Shown here: piece after piece, positions 47,308-58,761 of the stretch
Position numbering within the stretch: position 1 is the first letter of the stretch
How the letters are laid out: every line of letters begins with the position of its first letter
From: Collybiopsis luxurians FD-317 M1
Lineage: Eukaryota > Basidiomycota > Agaricomycetes > Agaricales > Omphalotaceae
Direction: 5' to 3'
Length of the DNA stretch: 64,000 bases
Assembly (NCBI GenBank): GCA_000827265.1
Contig: KN834781.1
Coordinates: 1 to 64,000, forward strand
Notes under the pieces: generated by a model
Databases searched by the model: none
Told to the model about the DNA's origin: nothing
What the model saw: only the letters and a program-made list of their open reading frames with translations
Program-made: the position numbers and the translations under genes

Positions 47308-48271
47308 CGATGATTAAGAATTTTTGAATTTGTGGGGGTATTTGAGGCGGCTATTGAAGAAAAAAGTATCCCAGTCTGCGAACCAGTCGTACTCGGAATG
47401 ATCAGTGTGTTTGGTAGAGAGACAATGAAATTATTTCGAAACAGACAAACCTTACTTCGGCCCGGTTTACCCGGGCGCTTAATAGCCACTCCTCCGACTC
47501 TTTTCCGTACATCACAGGTTCAAGTATGTAATTACCCAAAGGTTAGTCGAGATAAAATTCCAGCAACCAGAACTCCTCCAGAACATCCCAATCTTTCTCA
47601 ACAAGGCAATGTCTCCTCAATCAACACCATATATGACTCGCCAAGCATGAGTGACCGCCTCGTGTTGCAACATCTAGGTCCCTCAGTCCAAAGAAATTAG
47701 AACAAACCAGGTCTTTTTCAATCCACCTGATAGTCAAGAAGACTTCCATTATCACCAAAGATACAAAGATTTGTTGCGTTAGTGGAGCTCATCCTCGTAC
47801 CTTCTCCGCTCATACCATACTGCTCCCTGTCTTCGACGTCAATCCCCCACTCAAGAGCTCCACACTGACGAATATAACTCCAACAACACGACTCGTACAC
47901 AGCAAAAGAAACATGCATGTATGTACCCCGTTTAGCACAAATTACACCTTCTTCATTCCATCAAAGGCGAATTCCAACTCTTGGTTTTTGTATTCTACAT
48001 ATGTCTAATTGTGGCTATGGTCCTTTTTCATGCCTGGAAACGGTGGCCTGCGTTGTACAATACCGCAAGCTGTTGATACACGGTCCGTCGGCTTGCTCAA
48101 GAGCCACATCAACCGGAGACCCCCCAGACGCCTATATAACCCCCTTCCCTTGACTACAGTTTGAACCACAACATCGTTTACATTCATCCCAAATACTACT
48201 GTACTCCACCAACCAATTAACGCTTTGTATTCGCCTTTTAATCTCTTCCACATCTCCCGCGAAGATCATCA
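47308..48271. promoter_or_regulatory. Divergent intergenic region with TATA box of the 48.3 kb gene
   Basis: No gene is supported; short frames at 47.3-48.2 kb lack motifs. TATATAA at 48133-48139, followed by a CT-rich tract, is a good TATA box about 135 nt before the start codon at 48272. The promoter of eIF4E must lie at the left end. Confidence 0.5.
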
Positions 48272-49299
48272 ATGGCAGCATCCACCATCTCCGCTAATGA
48301 AGCCACGCAAAACAACACTCGTTTCTCGATTGAAGAGACGAATCGAACATACCGCCATTCCATCGCAGGAGCGCTAAACTCGAATTCTAACCCTGCGTCC
48401 CACCCGAGTGCCCCAGACGCAGAACCTGGCTCCCGTCATCGCCGCGGTATGTCGCTCCCCCCAAAGATTTCTTCGTTTTGACCTCTGGTTATCATATATA
48501 TACTGTGTACTTGATATGCAGGATCTTCTACAGCCTCCGACACCGCCGCTCGCCGGAGCAGTGTAGCAGGTTCTTACGGACCCTCTTCTGCTGCCCACCT
48601 ACGCCCAAACTCAAATTCAACCTCTCACACCCCCAACCGTAACTCTCGTGCCTCCCTATCTCCCGGTCGTACATTCGGCAGCAGCGCCAACTCCCTCCCT
48701 GGATCTGTCGGCTCTCATCAGTCTGCTTATGGAGATTCTACTGGTACCAAGGTAGGTTGATCGATGGGTAGTAAGACTTTAGCTTAAATTTGACATCCCT
48801 TCCCCCCGTTCTCCTTCTTCTTCTGGATTAAAGGGCTTCGGTACCGGTAACTCTTACGAGAACTCTGAACGTGTAGAGTATGTGAGTGTCCCGGGTTATT
48901 ATGGATACAGTACTGGGACGAAGGGATTTGGATCTGGGGTTGGTATTTTCTTCTTTCTTCTCCTTCCGTTCTTCTTACCGTCTCACATTTCCTATGACAG
49001 AACGACTACGAAGTCAAGCGAGTCACTCCGAATCCCAGTCCACTGGGCAGCGCTCAAGTTAGTCCCGCCGGGAGCGCCAGCAACGTGCCTACTGCGACTC
49101 AGCAGCCCGGTTCCAGTTCCGGTTCCAGTCACGGTGACGGGACGGATAAGAAGAATCGAAAACCGAAGCTGGGTGAGAGATTGAAAGGTTCGTGGATTTG
49201 TCCATTTCTTGAAAGTACACGTTTCATGTTCGCGTTTGTGATCTTCCAGCTACCATCGAAGGTGTCGCCGATAAACTAACCGAAGTTGTGGCCAAGTAA
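48272..49299 (+). CDS. Small Ser/Asn-rich protein with conserved-looking helical end, unknown
   Basis: I do not recognise this gene. About four or five exons are joined by GT-AG introns. The start MAASTISANEATQNN leads to a disordered region rich in Ser, Asn, Gly and Pro (SNSTSHTPNRNSRASLSPGR). A pair of related segments, DSTGTKGFGTG and YSTGTKGFGSG, supports a longer middle exon whose donor lies near 48939. The gene ends in a basic stretch (DKKNRKPKLGERLK) joined by a last intron to a short amphipathic helix (ATIEGVADKLTEVVAK), with a stop at 49297-49299. No signal peptide or membrane helix is seen. The clean exon structure and the TATA box suggest a real, well-expressed gene. A regulatory or stress protein is possible but unsupported. 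Confidence 0.6.
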
Positions 49300-50118
49300 A
49301 TTCATTCAACCTCCGAGTTGGTTCTCCTCCGTCTCCCATCTCGAATGCTTGTGATCTTGAACTGATCGATTGATTATTTAAAATCTGGCTACACCGCCAG
49401 CTCTACTAATATCTCAATACTATATGTTTTTCCTTTCCTTTCCTGTTGAGCTTCGGTCTTTGGCTCCTCCCGAGTCAATGACTTGCTTCATCTCAGGCTC
49501 GTGGCCGCACTCGGTCTGTACGAGTATATTGGTTACGTCTGTAGTATCGTGGTCTGCCCTTCGTTTCATGATTTGTCTCATTTCGTGTATTTATATAATT
49601 ATCATCATGGGTTAGGTTACTCCCAGTCTTTAAGTACCTTCCTCGTCTATCCTTCTTCCCCTACGTCTGCTTCCTAATGTATCAGTTACTGTACTCGAAA
49701 TATGTATCGGAATCTTATTAACGTCATATTCACACCGTATCACAGCCCAAAAATTGAAAAGAAAATTTGATAGCTTTTTATGATAACTGTCGAGCTTGAA
49801 AATAATCAGGGAATTTTTCCAGTGCTCAGAGGGTGGTATTTGCCCTTTAACAGCGCCGGGAAGCATGAAGACTGTTCGATTCTTTGCAGCTTTCAGATGT
49901 GATGCTCTTTATGTCGGTTAGAGGCATTTGGGCACCATCTGTGAGTTTGAAACAATGCAGGTTCTCGAGGATGGTAAAAAAAAAAAGGGCTCCGGCTGAG
50001 AGCGCTGGTCCGAGAATCAACGCCTGCGAAAGCCAAGTTGGCGTCCGACCCCAACTTCCGTAGTGGAACGAAGGTCAATATTCAACATTCTGCGACCGTC
50101 GCCTCCACCAACTACGCA
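49300..50118. other. Intergenic before the FunK1 gene
   Basis: No supported gene. An open frame runs into the FunK1 gene from 49978, but it has no ATG until 50119. Upstream exons for the kinase N-terminus were looked for and not found. Confidence 0.45.
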
Positions 50119-51850
50119 ATGCATCAGTTGGACACTGACACTTTCTTCGACTCCGTTGTACCACGTTTAAACCCTATTTCGCAGTCCCCTCGTTACCTCA
50201 TTAGACTTTTCCTTGCATTCGCTTTCGCATCTCCCGAAGAAATGGGCTGGGACCCGACTATCACGTTTGCCGGCTTAGATGGAAGAGGCAATCGAGTGTA
50301 CGATATCGTTGTTCAAGGCCGAACCTTCCAAACGGTTGAGGTACTTTCCAATCACTCCGCCGAAAATCCTCTCGGTCGCGCCGTCCGAGTATGGGCTGTC
50401 AAAGACTTGCAGGGTAATCGACGTGTTTTGAAGGATCTATGGCTCGAGGGCGATCGCGACGGAGAACACGAAATCTACGCGAAAATCTTGGAGGATGTTA
50501 CGAAATTACAAGATGAAATAAACTCCAAGAACACTGGAGGCTCCAAGGCCCCTTGTCACTATTTGGACGATATCAAGGAGCGATTGTTCACCCCTCTTGC
50601 TTACGAACGCGTCAAAGTGCTCGAACAAGAAGACAACACCTTCAAGCTTATGCTTCGAGATCACAAGCTGACAGAAGAGACCTTCATGCGCCTCAAAGTC
50701 GACGACCCTCCCTCAGCACAAACCTTGCCCACGGGGTTCAGCTACCCTGCAGACAAGAATGCTGATTTTCCTGATGCTCCCCCGCGGAAGCGGCTTAGCG
50801 TAGACCTGTCCAGCGAAAGGGTTCATTATCGTATCGTTTTTGCAGAGCAAGCGACGGTCCTCTTCAATGAGCGCAACCTAAGAAATGTCGTTTCAGCAAT
50901 CGGCGATATTCTTCATGGTATCCTAAATTGTCTTCCCTCGTTTATTTTCTGCTAATGTTCATATTCAATAGGTTTGACCATCCTCCACCGCGCCGGTTGG
51001 GTGCATCGCGACATCAGTATATCCAACCTTTACTATTGGTCCGATACAGACATGGGCATCATTGGCGATCTCGAGTATGCCCGAAAAGTCGATGGTGCTC
51101 ACAGAGGACACATTGTTCGCACTGTATGTTCCTTATTCTGACTCGCATTGCCTTTGCTAACAATCTATCACAGGGAACGCCATGTTTCATGGCCTGCGAG
51201 GCGATCAGCCACGGATATCTATTCATAACTCAACTAAAAGCAGATGCGCCCCTTCCTTGCGAGCCTGAGACAAACCTCCGAAAACGTCCTCGTCCATCAT
51301 CTTTCAGCGACTCTGAAGCCTCGGTCATTTTGACCGAAGAGGACGCCACTTCTGGATCCACTCCTGACCCGGTGTTCTACTATCATGGTCTTCATGATCT
51401 CGAGTCAGTGTGGTGGGTCATTGTGTGGATCATGTGCTTCAACGATGATCCCCAATCACCATGTCCGAACCCTTCACTTCGCCAGCAACAGGCCGAGGGA
51501 CTCTTCGCCGGAAAGATGGATATAACGCATAGAATGCTGTTTATCGGTGCTCAAACTTCGAGAAATGGCTTCCAACCTCCTTCTCCAGTCTCGCCAGAGT
51601 CATGAAAGACTTCGGCCCAGTCTTGATCAAAATGTATCGGGAAATGGAGTCGGAATTCCCGGTCAACAAGAAAAAGGATAACAGTTGGTTTGTAGGCTGT
51701 GGAGTTTCCTTCATGAAAAAGCTTGTGGCCGTCAACGTTCGTCCAACGCTCACCCTCAAGCCGGTGAAAGACACTCTGCAGGATGCCACAGCGCAGGAGG
51801 CTTTGGTGCAATTTTTGGAGAATGGGAATTTTGTCGGGACGCGTTCCTGA
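50119..51850 (+). pseudogene. FunK1-type fungal protein kinase with C-terminal frameshift
   Basis: A member of the FunK1 family of kinases expanded in basidiomycetes. The first in-frame ATG (50119) gives MHQLDTDTFFDSVVPRL; true FunK1 proteins usually start further upstream, so the N-terminus may be missing. Kinase features are WVHRDISISNLYY (catalytic loop HRD), IIGDLEYARKV (replacing DFG), GTPCFMACEAI (activation end) and YYHGLHDLESVWWVIVWIM, typical of FunK1. Introns at about 50920-50970 and 51125-51174 are normal. After KMDITHRMLFIG (about 51545) the frame ends at 51603-51605. Another frame continues the expected C-terminus from SNFEKWLPTSFSSLARVM through FGPVLIKMYREMESEFPVN to 51850. A one-base indel near 51543-51548 is the simplest reading; no GT-AG pair in this stretch restores the frame. 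Kinase activity would be kept, and the tail lost. Confidence 0.65.
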
Positions 51851-52182
51851 GCTGCACGTTATTCTGGTTTTCTCGTGGATCATCTGGACTGCTTTCTGTA
51901 CTATTTCCAACATGCTTACAGACTTGATACGTAGCGTACAGCTGTATCCAGATGGGCAACTGATGCTATGCTGGCCAAGTAGACCCCGCATGTCACTTAC
52001 CTAGACCCATCCTCTGTCGTGTGCTCTACCCGCTGACCTCTGTTTCATTCCTATATTCCGTGTACTGTACCCATGTATTTCAATACAATTTGCCCGATCA
52101 CGGTGTCTATTGATTTTGCACTCGGGGACTTGGTAGATTTGCTGAGGACGAGGTTAATTGGACAATTCAGTATTGCATATAC

Positions 52183-52604
52183 ATGTCCACGATTGACTAC
52201 ATGGTCGCTGCATATGGAGTCTACTCTGCTTCTGCGACAGGCGGAAATGCACGCGCGGGAGATTTTATTGCCGGGATCTCAGCGATGTACGCTACTCCCC
52301 GTACGTGTGGCTTCCTTTCCTCCATCTTTTACTTGTATTCCTGGCTACCCCACAAAAAAAAGTCTACTCAAACCTAGGTTCACATTCCCTCGAATGAGTA
52401 TCGATGTTGCTGGCGTTTCTTGCCGTGTTGGTGACGATAGTGTTAGAGTTGACGAGGATCCGCGTCGCGACGCGTAATGTACTGCACGACCACGTGAGAT
52501 CGGTGGTGTCCCGGGGGTCTTTTATTGTACAAGAGACATTTCAAGTGATGATTGAGGGGGGGTGTGGTTCACAAGGCAGTAGTTGTGATATCAGGTATGT
52601 GTAG
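52183..52604 (+). pseudogene. C-terminal relic of an MFS transporter
   Basis: Only the end of a major facilitator superfamily drug/polyamine-type transporter is seen. IDYMVAAYGVYSASATGG with RAGDFIAGISAMYATP follows the motif common to those proteins. A 100-nt intron (about 52302-52378) then gives LE and, after an in-frame TGA at about 52397-52399, VSMLLAFLAVLVTIVLELTR, a last transmembrane helix. The expected codon at the stop is TGG (LEW), so one base change explains it. Nothing upstream of 52170 matches the rest of the transporter. It lies directly after the FunK1 gene. Identification rests on short motifs. Confidence 0.55.
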
Positions 52605-53477
52605 CAGGTATATGGAGTTGTAGCACGGGAGCAAAGGAATCATATGTAGATTTATACTTACAGCTGGAATGAGAGATGTGGCGCACTGCGCATGCTAACC
52701 CGGACCCGCGAATCCCCGGTAGTAGATTAGGTAATATACTTAGACCGAGGGGCACGTGCTGAGTTTTTGTCAACTTCCTCCAACTTCTTCCTTGTCAATG
52801 TCAATGTCGACGTCCGTACATGAAGGATCCTTGCAATCTGGAATGATACCAACGAGTCCAGTTTTCCAAGATGAAACATTCTGCGGATGATCAATCAATC
52901 ACTGGAGCAGTTCCCTTGTTCCACATCAGATAGGTTCTCGAGTCTGGCCTCTTATCAACCTCTGCAATCTCAGCGGTGGCCAACGTTCCACCAATTGAAA
53001 CTCCCACAGAAAATGATAATCTTCGTTATCACTGATCGTCTCTCCAGTATATCAAGCCACATTCTCGAGATACATACCAAGTAGTAAGGCACAGCTGCAA
53101 GATCAACTCAGGTGAAGGATGTTGCGTAGGCATGGCAAAATTTACTATTAACCTCAGACTCAGTGACTGCATGAGCTTCGACTACGATATGAGCCGAGGA
53201 TTCAGTCGCTGTAGGAGGTATATAATCTGCAAAATGTTCTTGGTTTGTTTATCAGATGTTGACGGTTTATGATTCGGATTTGAAAGTTCATCTTGTTATT
53301 TCTAACACGGGTATAGAAATTAATCTGCCATATAATACTAGCACTATCTCAATTCCTAACTTTTTCTGCGCCTGGTTTTTGAAGCCTCCTCTTTCCAACT
53401 TAGAGAATGGCTGCTAGGGATAAACCGATCATTATGGAGTAAGTTAAAAGCATTGGAATCTGACTATCAGATATGAG
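52605..53477. other. Intergenic before the Ser-rich membrane gene
   Basis: No complete gene. Short frames around 52.9 and 53.4 kb may include the missing first exon of the next gene, but no signal peptide could be assigned. Confidence 0.4.
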
Positions 53478-54683
53478 TTGTGCTCAAATATTGTCGTTGG
53501 CTACAGATCTAGTCTATTCGAGTTCGACACAATTGTACTTATCGAAAGAAGTAGTGGAGGGAATGAAGGCAGTGGAAACGATGGACTTGGACTTGGAGTT
53601 GGATTATCGTTAGATAGCGTTGGTGTTAGCATCACAATTCCGGCGTTCACTTCCTCGAGCACTACAGCTGGCACTACAATTAGCACTACATCTAGCGCTA
53701 CAAGTGGTAGTTCCAGCAGTTCTTTACCAGCCACCTCGAGTGGAACTCCTTCGTTGATTGTTGCGACTCCCACAAGTTCTTCCATGAGTATTGCAGGGTC
53801 CCAGTTTGTTTTTTCTCATCTTCTTTGAGCAGATAACTAATTTGTGCTTCCAGATTTTCTCCCTCCAACATACCTCCTGCGGTTTCTGGCTCTTCAGTAG
53901 TAACACCAAATTCCTTAGGAAAGACCAGGTGAATAGCCCAAAATTGCTCGTGTCCTTCGCTAATAGCCTGATCTTCAATGTTACCCATCCAATCAACATT
54001 AATCTAGCTCACAGTCTTCTCCTGTGCAAACTTCCAGCTCCCAGTCAATTTCAGCACAATCATCTGTCTCTACAAGTTCACAATCTTTCAACTCACAGTC
54101 AAATTCTCCTACACGATCCTCCAGCTCATCACTCCCCCCTGCACAGTCATCTTCTGGGGTGGCCTCTCTCCAAAATCATGAAAGCACATCCACGGCAGTA
54201 ATTGCTGGCACTGTCGTCGGATCAACAGTTGTGTTACTCTTGGCTTGCTTCGGCATTTTTTTCTTTGTGCGTCGTCGTCGAGCGTGGTTTCAGCTGAGTC
54301 CCAGTCAACGAATTACCGCATTCTTGACGGCAAACACTTCTACAAGTCATCCTCAAACCACCAGTTACGCCCATTTAGAGAAAATGTCCCCATCTATGGC
54401 ACCTACTTCAGATCTTGATACAACAGAATCTGGATCTCAAACGTTGCCAGTATATAGCGCAGAGGCGATGGCGTACACGTCAAATATTTCTGCTCCCACA
54501 GGCTCAGCAGTAGGGCTTGAGACAGCCAGTATTCAGCCAGTTGAAACCCGCTTGGCGTTTATGCAACATTCGATCGCCCAAATAATGACACACATACGGC
54601 GGCTCGAATTCCAGATGGAATGCGAGGGTGATACAAATACGATAGGATCGGATTTACCTCCTCCGACATACGCGTCAGAGTGA
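53478..54683 (+). CDS. Ser/Thr-rich single-pass membrane protein
   Basis: A surface-type protein whose function I do not recognise. An extracellular Gly/Ser/Thr-rich stalk (TSSSTTAGTTISTTSSATSG, then PSNIPPAVSGSSVVTPN) is followed after an intron (near 53929-54009) by more Ser/Gln repeats (SQSSVSTSSQSFNSQSNSP). Then come a membrane helix (VIAGTVVGSTVVLLLACFGIFFF) and a stop-transfer block (VRRRRAW). A cytosolic tail of about 130 residues includes a helix (RLAFMQHSIAQIMTHIRRLE) and the end LPPPTYASE, with a stop at about 54681. The layout resembles yeast Mid2/Wsc-type wall sensors, but there is no sequence signature of those families. The first exon and signal peptide are not located, so the start is uncertain; 53478 is only the left border of the open frame. 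Confidence 0.5.
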
Positions 54684-55555
54684 TATAATCCTAGATCGAC
54701 TCTCCTGTATCTGTTCTCTCTGATTGAGCTCCCAGAGCTTGATTTCCAAACTGACGAGTATCTCAAAGATGCATGATGACTTGTAGCCGCTGTGTTGCAA
54801 AAATGATCCCAGAATCCCTAAGGGTGCTTCAGCAGAATCTGAATATTGCAACTGACATATTAAAAGAAGCCACGATGCCTGCGTTTCATATACTTAGCGG
54901 TTGTGGAAATTGCACTTGTGATAGCTGCCGTTGTCAGAAAGACATACCCAGAACACCAATTTAGTGCGCACCCGCAAGCTTTGGCTCAAGCCGAGTTCTA
55001 CGTGGAGGTAGTATAGGTTGTTTGCGTGAGCATTCTCTTTGAGGCTTCAGCAAATGTTCGCGGTTGCAGGCTACAAGTCAGCAAGTAATCATCTGAGTGA
55101 TCTTCATCAAAGGAAACACGGAAGGAAACATGCTATGAGCATTGTTGCTCACTACGATCGAAAAGAAGATCTAAGTCCCCTGTAGGAGGATGAAGGCCAG
55201 GCTCAAATGCGCTATGAATCTTGATTGCAAGATGAGAAAAAGTAGTAAAATCCACTCTATTCATCAGTATCCTTCCAGATTGAAGGCGAATCATTGCGAA
55301 CTGAGCCCAAAAGTCAGAATGTTCCAACCTCCATGTTAAAACCGTTCCAACATCTCAAGACTCGGGAAAACGGAAACTGTTTAACACGAGTCTTTCTGAT
55401 GGTCCATGATCCAATCCCAGTTTCCATGCAGGAACAAATCTCTGATGTACTTGTGATGAACACACAATGTCAGCATAGTTGACTCGGGCTTTTTTCTATT
55501 AACCGCTCATCCAGTTCCGGCAGTCACGACCTTCTCTTGCCTCGTCTACTAGTGC
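54684..55555. other. Intergenic between the Ser-rich gene and its decayed copy
   Basis: Short frames (for example 54.8-55.0 kb, 55.1-55.5 kb) lack motifs. This may include decayed parts of the duplicate. Confidence 0.45.
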
Positions 55556-55559
55556 ATTG

Positions 55560-56160
55560 GCACAGTCGCTGTCAGCACACTCAGTAAACCCACAACTCTT
55601 CAGTTAACAATCTTCTGAACCACAATCATTTAACCCGCAATCAGCTATACCCGTGCAGTTGTCAACTGGAGAGCAATTGCCCTTCCCTGCACAGCCGTCC
55701 ATAAGGACAGCTTCCGCCGAATACTTGCAGCAGTGATCGCTGGCAGTATCGTCGGATCGGTAGCTGCACTAGTCATCACTTCATTCAGTTATTCTTTCTT
55801 CTGCGTCGACATTGGCAAGCTCGGGTTAGTCTCAGCGATTAGTATACCGCGCTTTCGACAGAAAAAGCCTTTTAAAGTCGACCTCATGGCACCAGCCAGC
55901 CCAATCCAGAGAGAACTTCCTTTCTATAGCAGCCACTTCAGATCTGACTGTATCTTACTCTCGAGGATTGTCAGAATACAATGCAAAGACAACAGCGAAT
56001 GCATCAAAATGTCCTACTTCCACAGGCTCCGCGGTAGAGTGGAGGGTATCAGCGCTCAGTTTTCATTCGGTATGAGAACAGTAGACGCAATTTGGCCCAA
56101 GAATTGGACGAGTACTGGAAGGATGGAGCGCATAGTTGGAATTAGGTACAAATTGATATG
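55560..56160 (+). pseudogene. Decayed copy of the Ser-rich membrane protein gene
   Basis: The sequence matches the neighbouring gene at nucleotide and protein level. A degraded Ser/Gln stalk (SQSLSAHSVNPQLFS, then stop TAA at 55605-55607, then QSSEPQSFNPQSAIPVQLS) leads to a membrane segment AVIAGSIVGSVAALVITSFS, corresponding to AVIAGTVVGSTVVLLLACFG of the intact gene, in a shifted frame. The tail is degraded to LMAPASPIQREL and similar. At least one stop and one frame change are present. A tandem duplication followed by decay. Confidence 0.62.
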
Positions 56161-57070
56161 ACAGATTTCTTGAAACTATCCGGAAAGCTAGAGAAATTCT
56201 GGGGTCTGATTATCCTTCTCAACCCTTGTACCGACCCTCACCCGGAAAGGTGTTGGTCTAGACTTACTTGCCGAGGATCGGCTGGCAGCTCAAGCCGAAA
56301 AACCGGGCACGCCCTCGAAGGTAGTAAACTGGCGGACGACATTTGCACACATCCTATGAATTATTATCGTGTTTTGTAAAATGCTTACAGGAGAATATAA
56401 GCACCTTAGTCTGACAGTTATCTTTGCCCCTACCCTCGCTCAGTACTTATATGTGTGTTTCAAGTCAAGCAGACTTCCATGTCGAGGGTCGGCCTCAGGC
56501 TTGGTAAGTATTCGGCTTTGATATGGAGGCGAATTCAGTGATCCGCATTGAATATCGCAATATTCAATTTCTTTCATGTTTCATTCGGTGATCTTTTCCT
56601 TTACTCTGTGTTGTGTCTACCCTCTATTCGGATTACAATTATACAGTTTCATAACAGGCTCTACCAAGTGAGTTCTAGAATCTCCTTCGTCTCGGGATCT
56701 TCAGACTCCTCCTGGTCCGCTTCACCGCGACTACTACTTGTACTAGTAATACGTATATTCGAACATTTCACACAAGACGTGTCCGAGTATCTAAGTTTAT
56801 GCCATCGATTCATTTCCCGAACTTATGTGCAGCCCAGAGCCTGATGAATGGGCACCATCATGAATTTTATGCATAACCACTCTTTGAAGCTGCAGATTGC
56901 TTGAGTTTCTTAAGGTATCTCCAGCCTGTGATCAAGCATCATGAATCTCCTGATTGAATTGACAGTGAGGAGCTAGACATTGTTGGGATGCACCATATTC
57001 TCAAATTGAATTCCAAATCCGCTGGAGATCATTACTGTTGGTTGCATTTTGCGTAAACATATGCGAGAGT
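56161..57070. other. Intergenic stretch, no supported gene
   Basis: Several short frames (56.2-56.9 kb) without motifs or splice logic. Nothing recognised. Confidence 0.45.
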
Positions 57071-58346
57071 TCATGCTTTAAGGCACATGTTACAACTTTG
57101 CTTTCGATTTGGACATGATATAACGTACTTGGCAAGCATTGTGTTAGAGAACACATTTGGCAGAATCATGTAGAGAGCAAGCCAAGTATCTGCTCAAGGG
57201 TTAGCAACCCAGGTGTAAGATGTTTGACACCATCACGCACAGTTAAATTTATTCCAGAGAAACTTTCCGAATTTCCAAGTATTAAATTTGTAATCCTGAA
57301 TACGAACAACAGCGCACTCACAAAAATCAACAACACGACTCCGAGCATGCTGCTATAGCGTAAGCGTTGAAAATCCCGGAGTTTGGGAACGTACCTCATA
57401 AGAGCTCCCGCTTCTGGCAAGGCGTAAGAGGACAGGTCTGCCGATTACATTGGACACCCACCGATGGAGCACAGAATTAACTTGTCAATGACTGCAGTTG
57501 TCCTAACCAGGGATAAGTACAACAAGTTGCTGGAATTATCGATCGCCGGCTCTGGACACCTACTTTTTATACGCATTATTCTTCTCACGTACCAGATAAT
57601 ATACTAGTGTAGCTGAAATCATCGCATCCCCCACGGACCGAGTCACCAGTACACTTATTATCAGCCATTCATGCATTTTCAAAAAGGTCTGCATATTCTC
57701 ATTTGTGATGTACGCCGCGGCTGCAGTGTCGCCTAAGAGCTGGCAAAACACGAGAACGGAACAAATAGCTGGAATTATGTACGGATGAGAGGTGCCAAAA
57801 CGTGCGATGCGGTATGTGAAGTAGCATTGAGCTGGAGATGTAGGTGTTAAGCACAGATGAGAAAGCCGACGAAAATCTTACCCATTGCAGGGATTATACC
57901 GTGACACAGAACTGCAGTAGACCATGTCGAATATTATTGGTTCGAGCTCTCCGTAACGCGTTACCGCATAGAGGTATATGAGGTAGAATACGCATATTGT
58001 ATGCACAAACTCCAGGAGCCTGAGAGTCATGATAACCATGGGAGCGATATGTATCACATTGATAGACTTACCACATCCCATCTACCTAATCTCTCCGTCG
58101 ATAAGTTTTACGTGACCTCCTCGCATTGAACAATCGGCATGAACTCACCAAGCCAAATCTGATCCAGTTCGATTCTTCAGGAAAGTTTTTGTGGTAAATG
58201 TACACCTGGTAAGTGAATATTCCGAAAAGGACGCCGGATATCAGTGCACCGATTAAAAGTGGGCCTAATATCCAATGATTAGGGCTGGAGACTAACAGGT
58301 GCTTTAGTCATTGATACGTACCCAATGTGGCATCATAGATTCCCAT
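57071..58346 (-). pseudogene. DUF6534-like membrane protein, copy 2, frameshifted
   Basis: Paralogue of the gene at 3.2 kb, in inverse orientation. Start MGIYDATLG (58346). Exon 2 reads LLIGALISGVLFGIFTYQVY and HKNFPEESNWIRFGL. The 14-nt micro-exon GTAGATGGGATGTG follows, then LLEFVHTICVFYLIYLYAV, the segment matching WPAAVLFHSMVAVLG (here WSTAVLCHGIIPAMA), a helix around FCQLLGDTAAAAYITNENMQ, and a last exon with LPNVFSNTMLAKYVIS ending at 57071. Between ELEPIIFD and the WSTAV segment (about 57924-57933) the two parts are in different frames. Comparison with copy 1 shows roughly 10-11 nt missing with a one-base net shift. No GT-AG intron of plausible size restores the frame. The C-terminal splice is unresolved, as in copy 1. 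Confidence 0.6.
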
Positions 58347-58761
58347 TTCGTACTTTTCTTGGAAAAAAAAAAACACGCTCGAGGCCTTCAGAGAAGACAA
58401 GACAACCGGTCGATAGCAAGTGCCTCCTGCTTAAGAAGACGGGAGGGGGGTTCGGAATTGGCACTCAAGCCAAGCGTCCTGTATTTATGCAAAGAGGCAC
58501 CCATATAGCACATCAGACCTGATTGGAACAGTTTGTCGGGCACAAAAATAGGCCATTCTGACGGCTTTAATCGAATAGAAGCTAGCTAAGGTACCGCAAA
58601 CGTAACGGTACCGGTGGTGGCTATGTGAACCGCCAAAGTCTTCATGATATCTGTACATCCTACATCGAGAAGCCCGATGAATACAGGATTTTACTTCCTT
58701 CCTTCCTTCCCCGCGGCGCGCCTAAAACTTGGCATCCCTCGTTCAAGAGACACCCCACCAC

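Noticed and set aside
51546..51588. An intron to explain the FunK1 frame change
   Set aside because: The only GT...AG pair (about 42 nt) leads straight into the TGA at 51603 and deletes the conserved FEKWLPTSFSSL segment.
57913..57924. A tiny intron to restore the frame in DUF6534-like copy 2
   Set aside because: The only GT...AG pair there is 11 nt, far below the minimum intron size, and copies 1 and 3 have no intron at this place.
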